A DNA stretch of 64,000 bases. It comes from Knoellia sp031844405. Its GTDB lineage: Bacteria; Actinomycetota; Actinomycetes; Actinomycetales; Dermatophilaceae. Under the pieces are notes generated by a model. The model worked only from the letters and a program-made list of their open reading frames with translations, was not told the DNA's origin and searched no databases. A program made the translations under genes and the position numbers. Below are positions 12,149-19,464 of this stretch, in pieces. The number at the start of each line of letters is the position of its first letter. Positions within the stretch are counted from its first letter, which is position 1. The stretch spans positions 744,001 to 808,000 of the forward strand of contig JAUZVC010000002.1 of NCBI GenBank assembly GCA_031844405.1, read 5' to 3'.

Positions 12149-14194
12149 TCAGTACCTCTTCAGCTCGATGATGTGGACCGGCTCGTGGTCCGGTCCGAGG
12201 TGGACCATGGTCTCGCGGGTGAAGCCCCACCACTGGTCGGTGATGAGGTCGTGCGCCCGGAAGCCCTCGTCGGGGTGGAGCCCCAGCGCGGGCATGTCGA
12301 AGACGACGCGGCTCCAGCGGGTGCTGTGCGGGTCGAGGTTGGCGATGACGATGACGACGTCCTCGTGCTCGGGCGCGCCGGTCGTCGGGTCCGCCGGGAC
12401 GACGCGGCGCTTGCTGAACGCCATGATGTTCTCGTCGTCGACGTGGTGGAAGGTGATGTTGCGCAGCCAGTGCAGCGCCGGGTGGGCGCGCCGGATCTCG
12501 TTGAGCCGTCGCAGGTACCACGCGAGGGACTGCCCCTCCCTGGGGCCGCCGGGCTCGTAGTCCTCCCAGTGCCGGTTCTTGTACTGGTACTTCTCGTTGT
12601 CGATCTGCTCCTCGGCGCCCGGGCGTGCGACGTGCTCCATGAGCTCGTAGCCGGCGTAGATGCCGTAGGTCGGGACGAGGGTGCCCGCGAGCGCCGCGCG
12701 CAGCTTCCACGCCGCGGGCCCGCCGAACTGCATGTAGGGAGTGAGGATGTCGTGCGTCGTCGGCCAGAAGCTCGGTCGCATGTAGTGCGCGGTCTCGGTG
12801 GCGAGCTCCTCGACGTACTCCTGCAGCTCGGGCTTGGTGTTGCGCCACGCGTAGTAGGTGTAGCTCTGCTGGAAGCCGACCTTGGCGAGGGTGCGCATCA
12901 TCGCCGGCTTCGTGAACGCCTCGCTCAGCCAGATGATCTCAGGGTGGTCGCGCGCGACGTCCTGGATGAGCCACTGCCAGAACTCGACCGGCTTCGTGTG
13001 CGGGTTGTCGACACGGAAGAGCGTGACGCCGTGGTCGATCCAGACCTGGACCATCCGGCGCATCTCGGCGTAGGCACCCGCGGGGTCGTTGTCGAAGTTG
13101 AGCGGGTAGATGTCCTGGTACTTCTTCGGCGGGTTCTCGGCGAAGGCAATGGTCCCGTCCGCACGCGTCGTGAACCACTCCGGGTGCTCCTTGACCCACG
13201 GGTGGTCGGGCGAGCACTGGAGCGCGATGTCCATGGCGACCTCGAGCCCGAGACGCCGCGCCTCCGCGACGAAGGCGTCGAAGTCGTCGAACGTGCCGAG
13301 GTCGGGGTGGATCGCGTCGTGCCCGCCGTCGGGGGAGCCGATGGCGTAGGGGCTGCCGGGGTCCTCGGGGCCGGCGTCGAGGGTGTTGTTGGGACCCTTC
13401 TTCGCCGCCTGGCCGATGGGGTGGATGGGCGTGAGGTAGATGACGTCGAAGCCCATGCCGGCCACCGCCGTGAGTCGCTTGGCCGCCGTGCGCAGCGTGC
13501 CTGAGCGCCACTCGTGCGTCGTGTCGTCGTAGACCGCGCCCTCGCTGCGGGGGAAGAACTCGTACCAGGCGCCGGTGAGCGCGAGCTCCCTCTCGACGAG
13601 GAGCGGGTATGCCGTGCTCGGGCTCACGAGGTCCCTCACCGGCGTGGTCGTCAGCTCCTCGTGCACGGGTCCGTGGGTCACGGCAGACAGCCGCGCCAGC
13701 GGGGGACGGCTGTCGTCGGTGAGGGCCGTGAGCCCGGTGAGGACGATGTCGCGGCCCGCGGGGCTGCGGCCCTCGGACTCGGCGGCCCGCTCGAGGAAGA
13801 GCGCGCCCTCCGCGAGCATGAGGCCGGTGTCGACGTCCGCCTGGACCTTGATGGTCGCGTCGTGCTCCCAGGTCCCGAACGGGTCGGACCATCCCTCGAC
13901 GCGGAACGTCCACATGCCGGGACGATCCGCGGCGACCGTGGCCTCCCAGGCGTTGAGCCCGGGGTTGGTGCAGACCATCGGCGAGACGTGGTCGACGCCG
14001 TCCGGGTCGGTGAGGACGACCGACGCGCCGACGGCGTCGTGGCCCTCGCGCAGGACGGTCGCGCTGACGAGGAACTGCTCTCCGACCACGCACTTCGTGG
14101 GTCGGGCCCCGCAGTCGACGAGGGGCTCGACGTCGAGGACGGGGATGCGGCCGATGGGGGACTGGGGAGGAGTGCTCAGCGGCGTTGCGGTCAC
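12149..14194 (-). CDS. glgE: Alpha-1,4-glucan:maltose-1-phosphate maltosyltransferase
   Basis: 681 aa, GH13_3. It extends alpha-1,4-glucans with maltosyl units from maltose-1-phosphate. An N-terminal Ig-like domain (~1-110), a helical linker with a dimer insert, then the barrel: VIYLTPIHPIG, GVTLFRVDNPHTKPVEFW (nucleophile Asp), EIIWLSEAFTKP (acid/base Glu) and FWPTTHDILTPY (third Asp). These motifs are diagnostic for GlgE. It is the first gene of the operon, starting with GTG at 14194, and faces glgP divergently with 110 bp between the start codons. A perfect palindrome at 14256-14273 in that gap is the probable control site. The pathway is a drug target in mycobacteria because maltose-1-phosphate build-up is toxic. 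Confidence 0.96.
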   Translation of the reverse strand: MTATPLSTPPQSPIGRIPVLDVEPLVDCGARPTKCVVGEQFLVSATVLREGHDAVGASVVLTDPDGVDHVSPMVCTNPGLNAWEATVAADRPGMWTFRVEGWSDPFGTWEHDATIKVQADVDTGLMLAEGALFLERAAESEGRSPAGRDIVLTGLTALTDDSRPPLARLSAVTHGPVHEELTTTPVRDLVSPSTAYPLLVERELALTGAWYEFFPRSEGAVYDDTTHEWRSGTLRTAAKRLTAVAGMGFDVIYLTPIHPIGQAAKKGPNNTLDAGPEDPGSPYAIGSPDGGHDAIHPDLGTFDDFDAFVAEARRLGLEVAMDIALQCSPDHPWVKEHPEWFTTRADGTIAFAENPPKKYQDIYPLNFDNDPAGAYAEMRRMVQVWIDHGVTLFRVDNPHTKPVEFWQWLIQDVARDHPEIIWLSEAFTKPAMMRTLAKVGFQQSYTYYAWRNTKPELQEYVEELATETAHYMRPSFWPTTHDILTPYMQFGGPAAWKLRAALAGTLVPTYGIYAGYELMEHVARPGAEEQIDNEKYQYKNRHWEDYEPGGPREGQSLAWYLRRLNEIRRAHPALHWLRNITFHHVDDENIMAFSKRRVVPADPTTGAPEHEDVVIVIANLDPHSTRWSRVVFDMPALGLHPDEGFRAHDLITDQWWGFTRETMVHLGPDHEPVHIIELKRY

Positions 14195-14255
14195 GTGCCG
14201 ACGCTATCGTCCTCGTGCGGTCGGGGACGAGTTGTGACCGCGGGAGGAACCAGTG

Positions 14256-14273
14256 GGCGGAAACGTTTCCGCC
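14256..14273. promoter_or_regulatory. 18-bp perfect palindrome, probable LacI-family operator between glgE and glgP
   Basis: GGCGGAAACGTTTCCGCC is its own reverse complement. The core GGAAACGTTTCC with a central CG is the form of LacI/GalR-family operators. It is centred between the two divergent genes and overlaps the expected -35 region of the glgP promoter (the -10 is at 14291). It could therefore control both the glucan-building operon and the phosphorylase. No LacI-type regulator gene lies in this window. Confidence 0.75.
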
Positions 14274-14290
14274 ACGCCGGGGCCTGACCC

Positions 14291-14304
14291 TAGGATGCAC
14301 CCTC
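14291..14304 (+). promoter_or_regulatory. Putative -10 (TAGGAT) of glgP with leaderless start
   Basis: TAGGAT at 14291-14296 is followed by 8 bases and then the GTG start of glgP at 14305. Transcription would begin at or within a base or two of the start codon, giving a leaderless mRNA; no Shine-Dalgarno sequence is visible. The same 8-base spacing occurs at prfB (28490-28504). Confidence 0.5.
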
Positions 14305-16905
14305 GTGAAGGCCATCCGTCGCTTCAGCGTCCGCCCCGTCCTGCCCGCCCGCATCGCCCCGCTGGGCGACCTCGCGATGAACCTGCGCTGGAGCTGGCAC
14401 CCCCCGCTGCGCGACCTCTTCGAGAGCATCGACCCGAAGCGGTGGGCCTCCGTCGGCGCCGACCCGGTGGCGATGCTCTCGGCGACGACCGTCGAGGAGC
14501 TCGACGCGCTCGCCGCCGACGACGCCTTCGTCGCCCGCGTGGAGGAGGCGAAGCAGGGCCTCGACCGCTACCTCGGGGAGGACCGGTGGTACCAGCACTG
14601 GTCCGCGGAGCAGGGGGACGCCGGCGCGCCGTCGTCGATCGCCTACTTCAGCCCGGAGTACGGCATCGCCGCCGCACTGCCGCAGTACTCCGGCGGTCTC
14701 GGCATCCTCGCCGGCGACCACCTCAAGTCCGCCTCCGACATCGGCGTGCCGATCGTCGGCGTGGGCCTGTTCTACAAGACCGGCTACTTCCGCCAGAGCT
14801 TCAACCGCGACGGCTGGCAGCAGGAGGACTACCCCGTCCTCGACCCCGACGGCCTCCCGCTCTCGCTGCTGCGCGAGGAGGACGGCACGCCGAGCATCAT
14901 CGTGCTCCACCTTCCGGGCGGCCGTGAGCTGCGCGCGCAGGTGTGGCGCGCGCAGGTCGGCCGCGTGCCGCTGCTCCTCCTCGACTCCGACGTCACCGGC
15001 AACGACGATGCGGCCCGCGCCGTGACCGAGCGCCTCTACGGCGGCGGCGGCGAGCAGCGCCTCCAGCAGGAGATGCTCCTCGGCATCGGCGGCGTCCGCG
15101 CCCTGCGCCTGTGGTCGCGCCTCACCGGTGCCCCGACGCCGGACGTCTACCACTCCAACGAGGGCCACGCCGGGTTCCTCGCCATCGAGCGGATCAGCGA
15201 GCTCGTCACGAGCGCCGGCCTGTCCTTCGACGAGGCGCTCGAGGCCGTCCGGGCCGCGACCGTCTTCACCACGCACACGCCGGTGCCCGCCGGGATCGAC
15301 CGGTTCGAGCGCCGCCTCATCGAGATCTACTTCGGCGGCGACCTCGCCCCCGCCGGTGTGCCGCTCGACCGCCTCCTCGCTCTCGGCGCCGAGACCTACG
15401 AGGGCGGCGACCCCGCGGTCTTCAACATGGCCGTTCTTGGGCTCCGCATCGCCCAGCGCGCCAACGGTGTCTCGAAGCTCCACGGGGTCGTCAGCCGCGA
15501 CATGTTCGACGGCCTGTGGCCGGGCTTCGACGCGGACGAGGTGCCGATCACGAGCATCACCAACGGCGTCCATAGCCCGACCTGGGTCGACCGCAAGGTC
15601 TTCGAGCTCGCCGACCGGCACTCGGACGCCGTCAACATCGACACGACCGTCCTCGACAGCACCGACTCGTGGAAGGCGATGGCCGACCTCCCGCGCGACG
15701 AGGTCTGGGCGACCAAGCGACAGCTGCGCGAGCAGCTCGTCCGTGAGGCCCGGGCCCGCATGCGCGCGTCGTGGGTCAAGCGCGGAGCCTCCTCGGCCGA
15801 GCTCCGCTGGACCGACGAGATCCTCGACCCCGACATCCTCACGATCGGCTTCGCCCGCCGCGTGCCGACCTACAAGCGCCTCACGCTCATGCTGCGCGAC
15901 CCTGCCCGCCTCAAGAAGCTGCTGCTCGACCCCGAGCGCCCCATCCAGATCGTCATCGCGGGCAAGTCGCACCCCGCCGACGAGACCGGCAAGCAGCTCA
16001 TCCAGCAGATGATCAAGTTCACCGACGACCCCGAGGTGCGTCACCGCATCGCGTTCCTGCCGAACTACGACATCGCGATGGCCCAGCACCTCTACCCGGG
16101 TTGCGACGTCTGGCTCAACAACCCGCTGCGTCCCTTCGAGGCGTCGGGCACGTCCGGCATGAAGGCCGCCCTCAACGGCGCCCTCAACCTCTCGATCCTC
16201 GACGGCTGGTGGGACGAGTGGTTCGACGGCAACAACGGCTGGGCGATCCCGACCGCCGACGGAGTCGAGGACCCCGACCGCCGCGACGACATCGAGGCGA
16301 ACGCGCTCTACGACCTCATCGAGAACCAGGTCGCGCCGCGGTTCTACGACGTCGACGAGGACAACCTCCCGCAGAACTGGCTCGCCATGGTCATGCACAC
16401 CGTGTCGACCCTCGGCCCGAAGGTCCGTGCGAGCCGCATGGTGCGCGAGTACACCGAGCGCCTCTACGTCCCCGCCGCCCGCTCCGGATGGGCGATGCGC
16501 GATGGTGACTACGCCGGCGCCCGCGACCTCGCGGCATACGCGACGAAGGTCAAGGAGTCCTGGCCCAAGGTGAGCGTCGACCACGTCGAGTCCACCGGCC
16601 TCGGCGACAGCCCCGAGATCGGCGAGACGCTCCACGTCAACGCCTACGTCTCGCTCGACGGGCTCGACCCCGCCGACGTCGAGGTGCAGGTGGCGCACGG
16701 CCGCACGAACCACCGCGGCGACGAGCTGCACGACGTGACGACGTTGCCGCTGCAGCACTCCGAGACCTACGAGCAGGGCCGCCACCAGTTCTCCGGCGAC
16801 CTCGTGCTCAAGACCAGTGGCGCCTTCGGCTACACGGTCCGGGTCGTGCCCAGGCACGCCGGCCTCGCGACGCCCGCGAGCCTCGGCCTGGTCGCCACCG
16901 CCTGA
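14305..16905 (+). CDS. glgP: Glycogen (alpha-glucan) phosphorylase
   Basis: 866 aa from the GTG at 14305 (MKAIRRFSVRPVLP), chosen because family members start this way. It releases glucose-1-phosphate from alpha-1,4-glucan ends with PLP as cofactor. It belongs to the short-N-terminus GlgP branch: DUF3417-like opening (PLGDLAMNLRWSWHPPLRDL), AYFSPEYGIAAALPQYSGGLGILAGDHLKSASD, then the PLP-lysine region EASGTSGMKAALNGALNLSI near residue 617, and GWWDEWF. It is divergent from the glgE operon and shares a palindromic operator region with it, so synthesis and breakdown are probably regulated together. A strong perfect hairpin lies 32 bp after the stop. Confidence 0.95.
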   Translation: MKAIRRFSVRPVLPARIAPLGDLAMNLRWSWHPPLRDLFESIDPKRWASVGADPVAMLSATTVEELDALAADDAFVARVEEAKQGLDRYLGEDRWYQHWSAEQGDAGAPSSIAYFSPEYGIAAALPQYSGGLGILAGDHLKSASDIGVPIVGVGLFYKTGYFRQSFNRDGWQQEDYPVLDPDGLPLSLLREEDGTPSIIVLHLPGGRELRAQVWRAQVGRVPLLLLDSDVTGNDDAARAVTERLYGGGGEQRLQQEMLLGIGGVRALRLWSRLTGAPTPDVYHSNEGHAGFLAIERISELVTSAGLSFDEALEAVRAATVFTTHTPVPAGIDRFERRLIEIYFGGDLAPAGVPLDRLLALGAETYEGGDPAVFNMAVLGLRIAQRANGVSKLHGVVSRDMFDGLWPGFDADEVPITSITNGVHSPTWVDRKVFELADRHSDAVNIDTTVLDSTDSWKAMADLPRDEVWATKRQLREQLVREARARMRASWVKRGASSAELRWTDEILDPDILTIGFARRVPTYKRLTLMLRDPARLKKLLLDPERPIQIVIAGKSHPADETGKQLIQQMIKFTDDPEVRHRIAFLPNYDIAMAQHLYPGCDVWLNNPLRPFEASGTSGMKAALNGALNLSILDGWWDEWFDGNNGWAIPTADGVEDPDRRDDIEANALYDLIENQVAPRFYDVDEDNLPQNWLAMVMHTVSTLGPKVRASRMVREYTERLYVPAARSGWAMRDGDYAGARDLAAYATKVKESWPKVSVDHVESTGLGDSPEIGETLHVNAYVSLDGLDPADVEVQVAHGRTNHRGDELHDVTTLPLQHSETYEQGRHQFSGDLVLKTSGAFGYTVRVVPRHAGLATPASLGLVATA

Positions 16906-16936
16906 CGACCCAGCTTTTGCTCCCCATGCGGGAACG

Positions 16937-16975
16937 TTGAGGGTCCGGAGGGAACATTTCCCTCCGGACCCTCAA
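16937..16975 (+). terminator. Perfect 18-bp stem, 3-nt loop hairpin after glgP
   Basis: TTGAGGGTCCGGAGGGAA (16937-16954) and TTCCCTCCGGACCCTCAA (16958-16975) are exact reverse complements around a CAT loop, followed by ACTTTCCTCC. It is a probable intrinsic terminator for glgP, unusually long and perfect. The stem is also symmetric on the other strand. Confidence 0.75.
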
Positions 16976-17165
16976 ACTTTCCTCCGTATGCCGTCCGCCC
17001 GCGTCGGACGTGGTCGTCATGTCGGGTCCGAGTGTCTGGCCCCCTGTGCTTCCGAGGGATCAGGGCTCCGCAGCGCATTCGGGCTCTTCAGCGGCGGGAC
17101 GCGGCGCGGGAGAGTGGCCGTGCACCAGCGCCGAGTCTCGGGTGCGGTGCGGGAGGTGTTTCGTC

Positions 17166-17735
17166 GTGTCGGAATGGTGGCGCAACGAACGGCGCGAGAA
17201 CCAGTCGGCGGCTGCCGTGGTCGCGATGGTGGGCGTGACGATGGTGCTGGTCGGGGTGGGAGTCGCGACCATCCTCAGGTTGCGGACCATCCCGGAGGGA
17301 TCTGCCTTTGATGCTGATCGGGACGACCTCGCCGGTGGGCTGATCGTCGCCGTAGCGGGATGGGCCCTTCTGATGTGCCTCTTGGTGTGGGTCGGCTTCG
17401 GGCGGGCGGCAGATCCTGATCGTTACACCAGGGCCATACCACCGCTGGGCTTTCTGGCCCTCGCTGCCATCGGCTTGGCCGGCGCGACCGCGGTGGAAGA
17501 GGACTTGTTCGCAGCCATGGTGATAGGTGCCGGGGCGTGGTGCTGGGTGTGGGGCGCATTGCTCGTGCTGGCGTACGAGGGGGACGATGACGTCTTGGAG
17601 GGAACCGACCACGGTGACGAGTGGCGTGCCCCGGTGCCGAGGTCGCGCGCCGAGGACCCGCCCAAGGACTCTCAGGCTGGCTCGCCACCCGGGCCGGCGC
17701 TCCCGCCCGGTCGCCATCGCAAGGCACCCGGGTGA
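17166..17735 (+). CDS. Hypothetical membrane protein, four predicted TM segments
   Basis: 189 aa from the GTG at 17166 (MSEWWRNERRENQSAAAVVAM), chosen because GGGAGG lies 9 bp upstream; in-frame starts further up lack a ribosome binding site and encode a composition unlike a protein. Hydrophobic stretches are seen at about residues 14-35 (AVVAMVGVTMVLVGVGVATI), 55-76 (GGLIVAVAGWALLMCLLVWVG), 92-108 and 115-136. The charged C-terminal tail of ~50 residues is Asp/Glu/Pro rich. I do not recognise a family. It lies between glgP and a convergent membrane gene and has no clear operon partner. Confidence 0.6.
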   Translation: MSEWWRNERRENQSAAAVVAMVGVTMVLVGVGVATILRLRTIPEGSAFDADRDDLAGGLIVAVAGWALLMCLLVWVGFGRAADPDRYTRAIPPLGFLALAAIGLAGATAVEEDLFAAMVIGAGAWCWVWGALLVLAYEGDDDVLEGTDHGDEWRAPVPRSRAEDPPKDSQAGSPPGPALPPGRHRKAPG

Positions 17736-17797
17736 CTCCTCGACGCCGGCGGTGTCAGGGGCCCGGCCCGCACCGATGAATACGTCGTGCAGTCCGC

Positions 17798-18391
17798 TCA
17801 CCAGATGAAGCGCGGCAGCATCCAGAGGACGAACCCGAGGACGACGGGGAGGGCCACGGCCGCTGAGCCGTGCTTCTGGACCGGTTCGTGCCCGGTCCAG
17901 CCGACCGCACGCCGCATCCGCAGGGCCACGACGACGAGCCCGGCGCCGAGTCCGCCGCCCAGGAGCCCGAGCCCGACCCGTTGGAGCACGCCGTAGGTCC
18001 CGGTCCACGTCGTCGCCACCCGCTCGCCGCCGGCCTCGAGACCGACGACGTCGCCATCGGGCTGCGACAGCATGACGCCGCGGGTCACGTCCGCGCTCTG
18101 CAACCGCGCCGAGGCGCGATCGGGGAGGGACACCTCCTCGACCCGCCCAGACGCCGGCTCGAGATCCCAGTCGTCACCAGCGTCGCGCCGGGAGAGGTGT
18201 GGCCCGTCGACGACGACGTCGGTGCGCACGAGGCACATCCCCCTCGGCTCGCTCCCGCACGCGCGCCCCTCCTCGACGACGCCGGCCCATCGCGCGGCTC
18301 CGACGGCGTTGAGAGCCGTCAGCAGCCCCACGATGAGGACGACGACACCGAGCGGCAGCAGCACGAACGGCCGCGCGAAGACCTTGCCCAC
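17798..18391 (-). CDS. Hypothetical membrane protein with two TM segments and extracytoplasmic domain
   Basis: 197 aa from the GTG at 18391 (MGKVFARPFVLLPLGVVVLI), with GGGAG a few bases upstream; the longer in-frame reading overlaps unrelated sequence. One TM helix at the N-terminus (LLPLGVVVLIVGLLTAL), about 100 residues of soluble sequence with two Cys (RACGSEPRGMCLVRTDV), and a C-terminal pair of hydrophobic segments ending VALPVVLGFVLWMLPRFIW. No family is recognised. It lies 59 bp downstream of the TRAP binding-protein gene on the same strand, so it may share that transcript. Confidence 0.55.
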   Translation of the reverse strand: MGKVFARPFVLLPLGVVVLIVGLLTALNAVGAARWAGVVEEGRACGSEPRGMCLVRTDVVVDGPHLSRRDAGDDWDLEPASGRVEEVSLPDRASARLQSADVTRGVMLSQPDGDVVGLEAGGERVATTWTGTYGVLQRVGLGLLGGGLGAGLVVVALRMRRAVGWTGHEPVQKHGSAAVALPVVLGFVLWMLPRFIW

Positions 18392-18450
18392 CGAGCTCCC
18401 TTCCGCCAGCCGACCGCCGACCGCCGACCGGTGACCCTCGACCGGCCCCG

Positions 18451-19464
18451 TCAGCCGAGCTCGTCCAGCGCCTTCTGCGAACCCGGGTGCAGCTCCACCG
18501 GGTCGGACTCCTTGGCCGTCGCCGGGTCGAGGTCCTTGGCCGCGGGGTGCACCTTCTCGAGGTCGGCCTTCTTGTCGAAGAGCAGCTTCGTCAGCGCGCA
18601 CGCGTTGTTCTCGGACATGTCCGACCGGACGAGCAGCACGTTCGGCACGACGACCGTCTTGGCGTCCGCCGGTGTCTTGTAGGTCGCCGCCGGGATGACG
18701 TCCTCGGCGTAGACCGGGTTGACCTCCTTGAGCTTCGGCAGCAGGGGAGTGATGTCGACGAACTGGACCTGGTCGCCCATCGCCGTCATGAGGTCGGTGA
18801 TGCCACCGGTCGGCAGGCCTCCGGACCAGACGAGCCCGTCGATGCTGCCGTCCTTCATGCCGTCGACGGTCTTGGTGAGGTCGAGCCGCTGCGCCTGCAC
18901 GTCCTTGGCCGGGTCGAGACCCGCTGCCTCGATGAGCCGGTTGGCGATGACCTCGGTGCCCGACTTCGGCGAGCCGGTGGAGATGCGCTTGCCCTTGAAG
19001 TCCTCGACCTTGGTGATGCCCGACTTCTTCGACACGACGACCTGCGTGTAGTTCGAGTAGATCCGAGCCAGTGCCTTGACGTCGGCCTTCTTCCCCTCGA
19101 ACGCCCCCTTGCCGGTCACCGCGTCGGCGGCGGTGTCGGCGAGCGAGAACGCGATGTCGTACTTCTTGTCGACGAGCTGCTGGATGTTCTGCACCGAGGC
19201 GCCGGTCTCGGCCGCCGTCGCCTTGAGCTCGGTGTTGGCACTGATGACCTGCGCGAGACCGCCACCGAGCGCGTAGTAGACGCCCGTGCTGTTGCCCGTC
19301 GCGATGGTGATCTGGCCGGCGCTCGCGGTGCAGTCGTCGCCGCCGGACCCGCCGCTCGCCGCGGTGTCGCTCGTGCGGTCCTGCTTGCCGCCACAGCCCG
19401 CGAGGGCGAGCGCGGTGACGGCGGCCACCGCGACGACGGATGTGCGAACTCGGTTGCGACTCAT
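18451..19464 (-). CDS. TAXI-family TRAP transporter solute-binding lipoprotein
   Basis: 337 aa. The N-terminal signal ends in the lipobox LALAGC, so the mature protein is a lipid-anchored binding protein on the outer face of the membrane. The mature domain begins with ITIATGNSTGVYYALGGGLA, the hallmark of TAXI (TRAP-associated extracytoplasmic immunogenic) proteins, and contains TGSPKSGTEVIANRLIEAAG and a Trp-Ser-Gly-Gly substrate-pocket stretch (DGLVWSGGLPTGG). In characterised relatives the ligands are C4-dicarboxylates or glutamate/glutamine-like molecules; the ligand here is unknown. The gene overlaps the fused permease gene by 4 bp, giving a two-gene transporter operon. Confidence 0.92.
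   Translation of the reverse strand: MSRNRVRTSVVAVAAVTALALAGCGGKQDRTSDTAASGGSGGDDCTASAGQITIATGNSTGVYYALGGGLAQVISANTELKATAAETGASVQNIQQLVDKKYDIAFSLADTAADAVTGKGAFEGKKADVKALARIYSNYTQVVVSKKSGITKVEDFKGKRISTGSPKSGTEVIANRLIEAAGLDPAKDVQAQRLDLTKTVDGMKDGSIDGLVWSGGLPTGGITDLMTAMGDQVQFVDITPLLPKLKEVNPVYAEDVIPAATYKTPADAKTVVVPNVLLVRSDMSENNACALTKLLFDKKADLEKVHPAAKDLDPATAKESDPVELHPGSQKALDELG

Noticed and set aside
14290..16857. 855-codon minus-strand open frame opposite glgP
   Set aside because: Shadow of glgP with typical antisense composition; GlgP motifs on the plus strand are unambiguous.
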